Source: Clostridiales bacterium | Lineage (GTDB): Bacteria; Bacillota; Clostridia; Oscillospirales; Oscillospiraceae | NCBI GenBank assembly: GCA_003525905.1 | Contig: DQIA01000055.1 | Location: 1-11,461, forward strand | Length of the DNA: 11,461 nucleotides | Direction of reading: 5' to 3' | Shown: piece by piece, positions 1 through 6,425 of the stretch | Numbering within the stretch: the first letter of the stretch is position 1 | Layout of the letters: each line of letters starts with the position of its first letter | Notes under the pieces: generated by a model | Told to the model about the DNA's origin: nothing | The model's database searches: none | Seen by the model: only the letters and a program-made list of their open reading frames with translations | Translations under genes and position numbers: made by a program

Positions 1-148
1 GTGACGGCCCGGGCGGCGGACCGGGGGGCGGGGGCGCATCGGGCGGCCCCATGCCGAGCGACTGCGCGAATGACATCAGCTGCGCCATGGAATTCGGGTC
101 GTTCAGGACCTGACTGAGCTTTTCCTCCAGATTTTCCGTGCCGATCAC
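1..148 (-). CDS. Small protein of unknown function, C-terminus cut by window edge
   Basis: Reading leftward from a GTG at 148-146, the frame stays open to the window edge. It encodes about 49 residues beginning MIGTENLEEKLSQVLNDP, then NSMAQLMSFAQSLGMG, then a run rich in proline and glycine. The GTG overlaps the TGA stop of the upstream gene (145-366) in a GTGA four-base overlap, the usual layout of translationally coupled genes. The N-terminal part reads as a short amphipathic helix and the rest as a disordered Pro/Gly tail. I recognise no family. The start rests on the coupling and on the open frame. The C-terminus and true length lie outside the window. Confidence 0.6.
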   Translation of the reverse strand, partial: MIGTENLEEKLSQVLNDPNSMAQLMSFAQSLGMGPPDAPPPPGPPPGPS

Positions 149-366
149 CTGCCCTGCTTCAGCTTTTCCAGCAGAGCGGCCGCCTGCGGGTCGTCCAGCA
201 GCGGCTTCAGCATGGCCTGCGCCCCCGCCATGTCGCCGCGCTGCGCCGCTGCCGCCGCCTGCTGCAGCGTCTGCCCGCCGCCGCGGGAGAGCAGCGCAAG
301 GAGCTGCTGTGCCTCCGGGGCGTGAAGGATCCGCTGCGCCTCTTTTTTTGCATCTTCCTGCTTCAT
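145..366 (-). CDS. Small helical protein of unknown function (73 aa)
   Basis: ATG at 366 is preceded on the minus strand by a GGAGG (380-376) with a 9-base spacer, which supports this start. The 73-residue product begins MKQEDAKKEAQRIL and is rich in Ala, Gln and Leu. It has a helical first half, a Gly-Gly-Gly turn near residues 29-31 and a second helical part ending in KLKQGR. It has no signal peptide, membrane segment or cysteine. Its stop overlaps the start of the next small gene by four bases, so the two probably form one leftward operon that diverges from the phosphodiesterase operon. I recall similar paired small ORFs in Clostridia but cannot name a family or function. The plus-strand ORF over the same bases is Pro/Ala/Arg-rich and looks like a shadow. 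Confidence 0.65.
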   Translation of the reverse strand: MKQEDAKKEAQRILHAPEAQQLLALLSRGGGQTLQQAAAAAQRGDMAGAQAMLKPLLDDPQAAALLEKLKQGR

Positions 367-372
367 AAATGA

Positions 373-401
373 TTGCCTCCCGCTCTGTGGCCTGCTATAA
401 T
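373..401 (+). promoter_or_regulatory. Sigma-A-type promoter with extended -10
   Basis: TTGCCT (373-378), a 17-base spacer and TATAAT (396-401), with TG at 393-394 giving an extended -10. Transcription should start near 408, leaving a leader of about 25 bases before the phosphodiesterase ATG. The -35 region overlaps the ribosome binding site of the divergent minus-strand gene (376-380). The reverse strand also carries a TATTAT over 402-397, but without a matching -35. Confidence 0.8.
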
Positions 402-417
402 ATATGCACCAAACGCG

Positions 418-427
418 AAGGAGGTGA
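418..427 (+). promoter_or_regulatory. Near-perfect Shine-Dalgarno fixing the phosphodiesterase start
   Basis: AAGGAGGTGA at 418-427 lies 4 bases before ATG 432. It decides the start: the open frame extends back to 369, but that stretch contains the promoter and would add residues with no family counterpart. Confidence 0.85.
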
Positions 428-431
428 CGCC

Positions 432-914
432 ATGAAGCTTCTGATCCTTTCGGATTCTCATGGCGAGCAGGAATTTATGCAGCTTGCCGTGCGGCGGGAG
501 CGGCCGGACGCCGTGATCCATCTCGGCGACCACTGCGCCGATGCCGACCGCCTTGCGGAGGAATTCTGCGGCCTGCCGGTCCTGAGCGTCCGCGGCAACT
601 GCGACCTGTGGGGCCCACCGCGCGCGGAGACGCTGCTGCGGACCTTTGAGGGCGTGCGCATTTTTGGCGCGCACGGGCACCGCTACGGCGTCAAGCAGGG
701 GCTGCTCCGCTTTTCTCTTGCGGCGCAGGAGCAGCAGGCGCAGGTCGCGCTGTTCGGCCATACCCACATTCCCTATTGCAGGCAGGAGGGCGGCCTCTGG
801 CTGCTGAATCCCGGAGCCTGCGGCGGCCGCGCTCCGAGCTGCGGCATCGTGACGGTGGACGGCGGCAAAGCAGTCTGCTGTGTGAAAGATCTGTTACTGG
901 AGGAAACCTTATGA
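432..914 (+). CDS. YfcE/MJ0936-family metallophosphodiesterase
   Basis: A 160-residue calcineurin-like phosphoesterase, close to the usual length of the compact YfcE/MJ0936/YsnB family of metal-dependent phosphodiesterases. The metal and active-site motifs are visible in order: D8-x-H10 in LSDSHG, GDH (32-34), RGNCD (54-58), the H-G-H at 81-83 and GHTH (109-112). Family members hydrolyse phosphodiester substrates in vitro with Mn2+; the physiological substrate is generally unknown. The protein should be cytosolic, as no signal peptide or membrane segment is seen. It is the first gene of an operon and its TGA overlaps the coaX ATG (ATGA, 911-914). The Shine-Dalgarno at 418-427 supports ATG 432. 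The family call is firm; the substrate is not known. Confidence 0.9.
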   Translation: MKLLILSDSHGEQEFMQLAVRRERPDAVIHLGDHCADADRLAEEFCGLPVLSVRGNCDLWGPPRAETLLRTFEGVRIFGAHGHRYGVKQGLLRFSLAAQEQQAQVALFGHTHIPYCRQEGGLWLLNPGACGGRAPSCGIVTVDGGKAVCCVKDLLLEETL

Positions 915-1681
915 TCCTTGCAATTGATATCGGCAATACCAACGTCGTCCTCGGCGGCATCGAGGGGAACGACATCCTGTTTGAGGCGCGCATGGCAACG
1001 GACTCCATCAAGACGTCCGATCAGTACTGTGCGGAGCTCAAGAACATTCTGGCGCTGTTCGATGTCGTTCCGTCCATGATCGACGGCACGATCGTCGCGT
1101 CCGTCGTGCCGCCGGTGCTCAATTCGTTCCGCACCGCCATCCGCAAGCTGACGGGGAAGAGCTGCCTTGTTGTCGGCCCCGGCATCCGCACGGGCCTGAA
1201 CATCCGCATGGACAATCCTGCGGAGATCGGCAGCGACCTCATCGTCGCTTCCGTTGCGGCCATCCATGACTATGGCGCGCCGCTGCTCATCGTAGATATG
1301 GGTACGGCGACGACCATCACGGCCATCGACAAGGACGGCGTCTATAGCGGCGGCTGCATCTGCCCCGGCCTGAAGATCTCGCTTGAGGCGCTGACCGGCC
1401 GCACGGCCCAGCTCCCCGGCATCAGCCTGGACGAGCCGCAGCGCGCCATCGGCAAAAATACGCGCGACGCCATGCGCAGCGGCATCATGTTCGGTGCGGC
1501 AGCCATGCTCGACGGCCTGCTCGACCGCATGGAGCAGGAGCTTGGGACCCCGGCAACGGTCGTGGCGACGGGCGGCATCTCCAAATTCGTTGTGCCGCTG
1601 TGCCGCAGAAAGCTCATCTACGACCGCACCCTGATGCTCAAGGGCCTGAACCTGCTTTATCAGCGCAATGTCCGCGCCTGA
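911..1681 (+). CDS. coaX: Type III pantothenate kinase
   Basis: A 256-residue protein of normal CoaX length. It catalyses the first step of coenzyme A synthesis, ATP-dependent phosphorylation of pantothenate to 4'-phosphopantothenate; type III enzymes are known to need a monovalent cation and to escape CoA feedback inhibition. It has the ASKHA fold: phosphate-1 loop DIGNTN (residues 6-11), the G-S-D-L motif at 107-110 with the likely catalytic base D109, the DMGTATT segment (129-135), GGCICPGL (147-154) and the C-terminal VATGGIS (218-224). The ATG overlaps the phosphodiesterase stop in an ATGA, so translation is probably coupled. Its own 3' end overlaps the next gene by 14 bases. No active-site residue appears to be missing. 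Confidence 0.95.
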   Translation: MILAIDIGNTNVVLGGIEGNDILFEARMATDSIKTSDQYCAELKNILALFDVVPSMIDGTIVASVVPPVLNSFRTAIRKLTGKSCLVVGPGIRTGLNIRMDNPAEIGSDLIVASVAAIHDYGAPLLIVDMGTATTITAIDKDGVYSGGCICPGLKISLEALTGRTAQLPGISLDEPQRAIGKNTRDAMRSGIMFGAAAMLDGLLDRMEQELGTPATVVATGGISKFVVPLCRRKLIYDRTLMLKGLNLLYQRNVRA

Positions 1682-2963
1682 GCGGCGCGATCCGCAGGAC
1701 GCCGTCTTTGCGCCGGAGGAGCTGCTCCGCGCGCTTCCGACGCCCTGCTATGTCTATGATGAGGCGCAGCTCCGCACCCGCGCGGCCCGGCTGCGCAGCG
1801 CCTTTTCGTGGAGCGCCGGGTTCCGGGCCTGGTTCCCGGTGCGGGCGCTGCCGAACCCGACCGTCCTGCGCATCCTGCGCGAGGAGGGGCAGGGGGCGCT
1901 GTGCGTCACGGCGGGGGAGTACCGGCTGGCGCTGGCCAGCGGCTTTTCCCCGGAGTCCATCCGCTTTGCGCCCGAGTTTCCCACGGACGCCGAGCTGGCC
2001 GTTCCGGCTGCGGACCTCGTGCTGGACGACGGCGGGCTGCTGCTCCGGCTGGAGCGGGAGCGTCCGCTGCCTGCGCGGCTCGGCCTGCGGCTTCGGCCGG
2101 AGCCGGACCGCAGCTTCCACAAGGCGGAGGCCACGCGCTTCGGAATGCGGACGGGCGAGCTGCTGGATACGGCGCAGGAGCTGCGGCTCAAGGGTGTGCG
2201 CGAGGTCGGCCTGAGCGCCATGCTCGGCCTTGGCCTGCGCGATCCCGAGGCCTTTTCCGCGCTGGCCCGCGCCCTGTTCACCTGCGCGGCAGCGCTGCAT
2301 GGCAGCTTCGGTCTGCAGGTGTCCTATTGCTGCCTCGGCGGCGGTCTCCCGGTGGCCCATCGCCGCACGGAGCGCGACGCCGACATCGCGGCCGTCTCCC
2401 GTGGGGTACAGGCGGAATTTTCCCGGATCATGGAGCCTTCCGGCCTTGGCGGCGTGCCCGTGGAGACGGGTCTTGGCCGCTGGCTCACGGCCCATGCGGG
2501 CATTCTGCTTACAACGGTGACAGGCGTCAAGCGCGGCGCGCAGGATTGGCTCGGTGTGGATGTCAGCCGCGCCGATCTGCTCCGGCCGGAGCTCTACGGG
2601 ACGTATCATCATATCTCCGTCCTCGGCGACGACCGTGTGGAAGGGCGGCGGCGCTATGCCGTCGGCGACCGCATCCCGGAGCCGCGCGAACCGTTCGGCC
2701 AGCGCCTTCTGCCGGAATGCCGCAGAGGCGCGCGTCTTGTCATCCATGACGTCGGGGCCTATGGCGCGTCCATGGGCTATTCCTATGGTCTGACGCCGCA
2801 CTGCGCGGAATATCTCTATCAGGCGGACGGCACGCTTCGCTGCATCCGCCGCGCGCAGCGGGAGGACGAGCTGTTCTCCACACTCGACGAAAACCCGGAC
2901 TTTACAGCGCCAGCAGAAACGCCGTCAGGGCAAGCAGAAAGCCAACGCCCATCAGAAGGGTGA
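1668..2963 (+). CDS. Diaminopimelate-decarboxylase-like protein, probable pseudoenzyme
   Basis: A 431-residue fold-type III PLP protein, collinear with the Clostridia/Bacteroides LysA-like clade: TPCYVYDE (25-32), FSW..GFR (46-53), PNPTVLRILREEG (62-74), the Gly loop LGGGLP (223-228), E266 with GR (270-271), LRPELYGTYHH (305-315), and HDVGAYGASMGY (360-371). The residue that should hold PLP is changed: the family's (Y/F)AVKA reads FPVRA, so the lysine is R59. The family's G-I-H-A becomes GLSA (S183 for the PLP-stacking His). The C-E motif of the dimer active site reads P-E near 337-338. It is therefore unlikely to decarboxylate DAP and may be regulatory or have a new activity. ATG 1668 lies inside coaX (14-base overlap) with a weak RBS. 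The last 19 residues run antisense through the small gene at 2902-3072 and look like a non-homologous tail. It is rich in Arg and poor in Lys. Confidence 0.85.
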   Translation: MSAPERRDPQDAVFAPEELLRALPTPCYVYDEAQLRTRAARLRSAFSWSAGFRAWFPVRALPNPTVLRILREEGQGALCVTAGEYRLALASGFSPESIRFAPEFPTDAELAVPAADLVLDDGGLLLRLERERPLPARLGLRLRPEPDRSFHKAEATRFGMRTGELLDTAQELRLKGVREVGLSAMLGLGLRDPEAFSALARALFTCAAALHGSFGLQVSYCCLGGGLPVAHRRTERDADIAAVSRGVQAEFSRIMEPSGLGGVPVETGLGRWLTAHAGILLTTVTGVKRGAQDWLGVDVSRADLLRPELYGTYHHISVLGDDRVEGRRRYAVGDRIPEPREPFGQRLLPECRRGARLVIHDVGAYGASMGYSYGLTPHCAEYLYQADGTLRCIRRAQREDELFSTLDENPDFTAPAETPSGQAESQRPSEG

Positions 2964-3072
2964 CGGCAGTCTCCACTGCGGCGGCAACGCTGCCGAATTT
3001 CCGCTTGCGGCGGCGGGGCGCGGACTGCTCGGGCAGATAGGCGGTCAGATCGATCACGGAATTCATGAACAT
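2902..3072 (-). CDS. Small basic/hydrophobic single-pass membrane protein (56 aa)
   Basis: Minus-strand ORF from ATG 3072 to TAA 2904-2902. It starts MFMNSVIDLTAYLPEQ, then has a strongly basic patch RRRKRK (residues 20-25), then a hydrophobic C-terminal helix (about 33-56) ending at the stop codon. The layout fits a tail-anchored protein with its charged part in the cytosol. GGAAAG (3084-3079) lies 6 bases before the ATG; the second ATG at 3066 is less well spaced. A promoter with an 18-bp dyad lies at 3141-3174 on the same strand. The gene is convergent with the LysA-like gene and overlaps its last 62 bases. I recognise no family; the ORF is short, so conservation would be the test. Confidence 0.6.
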   Translation of the reverse strand: MFMNSVIDLTAYLPEQSAPRRRKRKFGSVAAAVETAVTLLMGVGFLLALTAFLLAL

Positions 3073-3140
3073 GCACTTCTTTCCTGTTATTTTTTGCCGG
3101 GCAGCTCTGTTTCTGCGGCCCGAACGCTTAGCATGCTCCT

Positions 3141-3174
3141 ATCATACAGGACGAGGTGTCCAATAAATCGGACT
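3141..3174 (-). promoter_or_regulatory. Leftward promoter with an 18-bp dyad operator-like element
   Basis: Read on the minus strand: AGTCCGATTTATTGGACA (3174-3157), 10 bases, then TATGAT (3146-3141). The dyad core is GTCC-N8-GGAC with further partial symmetry inside (GAT/ATT). The same 18-mer occurs at 6363-6380 on the plus strand, again 10 bases before a -10-like hexamer. The dyad would sit over the -35 region, as expected for a repressor site; it could also be an unusual -35 element. It would serve the small membrane-protein gene at 3072, with a leader of about 60 bases. Seen from the plus strand it lies just before the hydrolase RBS. Confidence 0.55.
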
Positions 3175-3187
3175 TTGGAGGATTTCT

Positions 3188-4096
3188 ATGCTGGAATTTG
3201 AATTTTCTTCGCACGGAGCCGGAATGATCCACGCCTATCGCTGGGAGCCGGAGGGCCAGCCGCGCGGCGTGGTGCAGATCATCCACGGCATCGCGGAGTA
3301 TGTGCCGCGCTATGCCGGGTTTGCGGCCTTCCTCAATGCCCACGGCTTGCTCGTCACGGGCGAGGACCACATGGGCCACGGAAAATCCCACGGTACGGAG
3401 CCCTGCCATTTTTCCGGCGGCTGGTGCGCCGCCGTGGACGACAGCATGGAGCTGCTGCGCCGCACGCAGCGGGACTATCCCGGCGTGCCGTATTTCGTGC
3501 TGGGCCACTCCATGGGCTCATTTTTGACGCGCACGCTGCTGTTTCGCTATCCGGACGCCGGGCTGCGCGCCGCCGTCATCTGCGGCACGGGCTGGCAGCC
3601 TGCCCCGGTGCTTGCGGCGGGCCTTGCCCTGTGCGGGCTGGAAAAGCTGCGCCTTGGCGAGACCGGCCGCAGCAAGCTGCTGGCAAATCTGATGTTCGGC
3701 GCGTATAACCGGAAATTCCCGGACGCCCGCACGCCGAACGACTGGATCTGCAGTGATCCCGAGGTTGTTGCAAAATACACGGCCGACCCGCTGTGCGGGC
3801 AGGACGCGACCATCGGCCTGACGCGCGAGATGCTGCGCGGCATCCGCATGATCCAGAGGCCCGCCAATCTGCAGCGCATGGACAAGGCCCTCCCGGTATT
3901 TTTCATCGCCGGAAGAAGCGACCCCGTGGGCAATATGGGCCGCGGGGTGGAAAAGGCGGCGACTGCCTTCCGTGCGGCCGGGATGCAGGATGTGACCTGC
4001 AAGCTCTATGACGGGCGGCACGAGATCCTCAACGAGAAGAACCGCCAGCTCGTCTATGATGACGTTCTTGCGTTTTATGAGCGGCATCTGGACTGA
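3188..4096 (+). CDS. Alpha/beta hydrolase, PldB/monoacylglycerol lipase type
   Basis: A 302-residue serine hydrolase of the S33-like 'lysophospholipase/monoglyceride lipase' family. HG (33-34), next to the oxyanion region, is followed by the D-H-x-G-H-G-x-S motif (60-67), the nucleophile elbow GHSMG (106-110, S108), the acid in GRSDPVG (D245) and the histidine in GRHEI (H278), so the triad is complete. Family members cleave lysophospholipids, monoacylglycerols or other small esters; the substrate cannot be told here. No signal peptide is seen, so it is probably cytosolic. GGAGG at 3177-3181 lies 6 bases before the ATG. It appears monocistronic: the gene to the left is on the other strand and the next gene has its own promoter. 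I could not find a convincing rightward promoter in the gap before it. Confidence 0.85.
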   Translation: MLEFEFSSHGAGMIHAYRWEPEGQPRGVVQIIHGIAEYVPRYAGFAAFLNAHGLLVTGEDHMGHGKSHGTEPCHFSGGWCAAVDDSMELLRRTQRDYPGVPYFVLGHSMGSFLTRTLLFRYPDAGLRAAVICGTGWQPAPVLAAGLALCGLEKLRLGETGRSKLLANLMFGAYNRKFPDARTPNDWICSDPEVVAKYTADPLCGQDATIGLTREMLRGIRMIQRPANLQRMDKALPVFFIAGRSDPVGNMGRGVEKAATAFRAAGMQDVTCKLYDGRHEILNEKNRQLVYDDVLAFYERHLD

Positions 4097-4108
4097 TCTG
4101 ACGAAAAT

Positions 4109-4125
4109 TGTTACCTTTTTGTAAT
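4109..4125 (+). promoter_or_regulatory. WalR(YycF)-like direct repeat
   Basis: TGTTAC (4109-4114), five bases, TGTAAT (4120-4125). This matches the published WalR consensus TGTWAH-N5-TGTWAH at every position. It lies about 40 bases upstream of the -35 of the promoter for a secreted lysozyme, the type of gene WalRK controls in Firmicutes. One site in one window is not proof: the motif is short and AT-rich. Confidence 0.45.
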
Positions 4126-4164
4126 GTTTTTCGGCCGCAGAACTTGTTAAAAGACCTCTGAATC

Positions 4165-4193
4165 TTGACGAACGGGAACGGTTTTGTTAAAAT
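4165..4193 (+). promoter_or_regulatory. Sigma-A-type promoter of the lysozyme gene
   Basis: TTGACG (4165-4170), 17-base spacer, TAAAAT (4188-4193) with TG at 4185-4186 (extended -10). Expected start near 4200; AAGGAG at 4212-4217 is 7 bases before ATG 4225. Confidence 0.8.
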
Positions 4194-4224
4194 GGGGTAG
4201 AATCCCGAAAGAAGGAGTTACCCT

Positions 4225-6330
4225 ATGAAGCGAATTCTGTGCGGCGCGCTCTCTGCGCTGCTGATCTTTTCCGGCATACAGCTGCCCGTGCGGGCAGAGA
4301 CGGCCGGGACCGAGGAAACGGCTGCCGTGCAGCCGGAGGAGACCGCTGCGACGGAGCCGGTGGAGTCCGTTCCGGAGGAAACGCAGGCTCCCGAGACGAT
4401 CGGGCCGGATGCGAACGAGCGCGCCCCGCAGGCCATGACGGTCAGCGACAGCGGCATCGCTATGCTCGAGGAGCTGGAAGGCCGCGGCGTCTCCAGCTTC
4501 CGCACGGCCCTGACGCAGGTGGAGAACAGCGTGAACAGCTTCCTCTCTGCAAACGGCCTGACCCTGACGCAGCAGCAGTTCGACGCGCTGGCCTCCCTGC
4601 AGTTCAACTGCTCCGCCGTGCTCTCGGGCTGCCGCGTGACCCGACTGCTTACGGGCGGGGACTATACCGAGGTCAGCATGGCCAATGCGTGGTGCTCGTG
4701 GGTCAGCGTGGGCGGCAGCTATTCTTCCAAAATGCTCGAGCGGCGTATCCGCGAGCTGCAGGTCTATTTCTATGGCGACTATACCGGAAACGAGAGTGAC
4801 CCCGGCTTCCGCTACCTTGTCCATATGCCGAACGGCGGCTCGCTGGAGGACAACCGTGTCCTGTGCTATCCGCGCGGCGAGACCTATGCCGCACTGCAGA
4901 CGGCCACGCGCTCCGGCATGTATTTTGCCGGGTGGTATACGGCAGCCTCCGGCGGCGCGCACATTACCAATTCCACACCTGCGGCGGAGAATCTCATCGT
5001 CTACGCCCACTGGTCCTCGACCCCGGTCGAAAACCCGAATGAGGACAACGGCGGCAGCGGCGAGGACCCTGTCACGCTGAAGACGAGCGAGGCCTGTATC
5101 CAGTTTATCAAGGATCACGAGGGCTTCAGCAAGTTCGCCTACTGGGATTACGGCCAGTGGACGATCGGCTATGGCACGCGCTGCGAGGAGAATGAATTCC
5201 CCGACGGCATCACGGAGGAGGAGGCCGACCAGCGCCTGCGCCTGATGCTCGTGGACTTTGAAAAAATGGTGGACGACGTGCTCGACGCCTCGCCGCTGGT
5301 CCACACGCAGTCGCAGTATGACGCGATGATCAGCTTCACGTTCAACCTCGGCCCGCAGTGGATCAACCCCAAATACAATATTTATCAGTATTTCGTCTAC
5401 GGCGGCTATACGGAGATGGAATTCGTCAACACCATGGGCCGCTGGCTCAGCTCGAGCAGCGAGGTCGTCGACGGCTTGGCCAGACGACGCATCGACGAGG
5501 CGGATATGTATCTGAACGGTGTCTACCGTCTGGGCAGCACGGCCTATGTCCGCGTCGTGTTCAACGCCATGGGAGGCGAGGCCGAGGACGACTATGTCTA
5601 TTACAAGACCGGAACGTCTCTCGGTACCCTGCCGAACGCTTACCGCACCGGTCACTATTTTACGGGCTGGTATGACCGTGCTCTCTCGGGCGGCACGCGC
5701 TACACGCCGGAGACGGCGGCTCCTGCCCGCGGCAACGTTACGCTCTACGCCCGCTGGGAGACCACAGGCCTGCCGTATCAGGATATTTCCCGCGATGCGT
5801 GGTATTTTGAGGCCGTGTCCGAGGCAACGGACCGCGGCCTGTTCCAAGGCACGAGCGAGACGACCTTCGAGCCGGAGAGCACGATGAACCGCGCTATGCT
5901 GGCAACGGTAATCTACCGCATGGCGGGTTCGCCCACAGGTGCGGCAAAGGCGCCCTTCACGGACGTCGCGGCGGCGGACTGGTTTGCCGATGCCGTTGCA
6001 TGGGCCTATGAAAACGGCGTGGTCAAGGGCATGTCGGCGACGTCTTTTGCGCCGCTGCAGGAGATCACGCGCGAGCAGCTTGCCGTGATGCTTCTGCGCT
6101 ATGCCGGCCTGTGCGGTTATGACACATCGGCCCGCACCTCGCTGAAGGACTTTGCCGATGCGGCGAAGGTCTCGGATTATGCGGCCGATGCCATGCAGTG
6201 GGCCGTGGCCAACGGCATCCTGAACGGCACGGACGGCAAGCGCCTCGACCCTGCCGGCAGCGCCACGCGCGCGCAGTGCGCCGCAATGCTCGTTCGTTTC
6301 CTGGATAAGTTCGAGGCCCCGGCGGCGTAA
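4225..6330 (+). CDS. Secreted SLH-anchored GH24 lysozyme with a degenerate second GH24 lobe
   Basis: A 701-residue exported peptidoglycan hydrolase. Signal peptide about 1-24 (MKRILCG, hydrophobic core, V-R-A cut site), then a Glu/Thr/Pro-rich linker (25-70). Residues about 72-186 resemble a GH24 lysozyme with 'LEG' (84-86), the 'QQQFDALASLQFN' part (116-128) and an ending like 'RRIREL', but the segment with the catalytic Asp/Thr is absent. Residues about 196-263 form a Flg_new (Listeria-Bacteroides) repeat with GWY. Residues about 287-432 form a complete GH24 domain: HEG with E299, YWDYGQWTIGYGT with D308 and T313, FTFNLG (371-376), GLARRR (417-422). A second Flg_new repeat spans about 441-511. 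Three SLH repeats follow (about 518-567, 578-627, 640-694), which usually bind secondary cell-wall polymers. It should cut the glycan strand at the cell surface. It has its own promoter and an upstream WalR-like box. Confidence 0.88.
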   Translation: MKRILCGALSALLIFSGIQLPVRAETAGTEETAAVQPEETAATEPVESVPEETQAPETIGPDANERAPQAMTVSDSGIAMLEELEGRGVSSFRTALTQVENSVNSFLSANGLTLTQQQFDALASLQFNCSAVLSGCRVTRLLTGGDYTEVSMANAWCSWVSVGGSYSSKMLERRIRELQVYFYGDYTGNESDPGFRYLVHMPNGGSLEDNRVLCYPRGETYAALQTATRSGMYFAGWYTAASGGAHITNSTPAAENLIVYAHWSSTPVENPNEDNGGSGEDPVTLKTSEACIQFIKDHEGFSKFAYWDYGQWTIGYGTRCEENEFPDGITEEEADQRLRLMLVDFEKMVDDVLDASPLVHTQSQYDAMISFTFNLGPQWINPKYNIYQYFVYGGYTEMEFVNTMGRWLSSSSEVVDGLARRRIDEADMYLNGVYRLGSTAYVRVVFNAMGGEAEDDYVYYKTGTSLGTLPNAYRTGHYFTGWYDRALSGGTRYTPETAAPARGNVTLYARWETTGLPYQDISRDAWYFEAVSEATDRGLFQGTSETTFEPESTMNRAMLATVIYRMAGSPTGAAKAPFTDVAAADWFADAVAWAYENGVVKGMSATSFAPLQEITREQLAVMLLRYAGLCGYDTSARTSLKDFADAAKVSDYAADAMQWAVANGILNGTDGKRLDPAGSATRAQCAAMLVRFLDKFEAPAA

Positions 6331-6362
6331 TTTTTCCGAAACAGCGAAAATTTGTCTTTCCG

Positions 6363-6396
6363 AGTCCGATTTATTGGACAGCAAACCTGCTATACT
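6363..6396 (+). promoter_or_regulatory. Promoter with 18-bp dyad upstream of the small ORF/truA operon
   Basis: AGTCCGATTTATTGGACA (6363-6380), 10 bases, then TATACT (6391-6396) with TG at 6388-6389 (extended -10). The dyad covers the -35 region, and the best conventional -35 (TTGGAC, 6374-6379) is only 11 bases from the -10, so transcription probably relies on the extended -10 and can be blocked, or aided, by a factor on the dyad. Exact inverted copy of the element at 3157-3174. The start should be near 6403, leaving a leader of about 23 bases. Confidence 0.6.
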
Positions 6397-6425
6397 CTCT
6401 CTCAGAAACAACAGGAGGGATCGAT

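Noticed and set aside
1638..2801. Long minus-strand ORF (387 codons) opposite the LysA-like gene
   Set aside because: It is antisense to clear family homology, rich in Arg, Ala and Gln, without motifs or an RBS; a shadow caused by high GC.
3095..3121. Inverted repeat CCGGGCAG / CTGCGGCCCG next to a T-run, as a terminator
   Set aside because: The stem has a 3-base bulge and the T-run lies before it on the plus strand (an A-run after it on the minus strand), so it has the wrong polarity for an intrinsic terminator on either strand. It could be a weak leader hairpin of the small membrane gene.
3073..3187. A rightward promoter for the alpha/beta hydrolase (TATCAT at 3140-3145)
   Set aside because: No acceptable -35 lies 16-18 bases upstream; the same bases fit better as the leftward TATGAT box.
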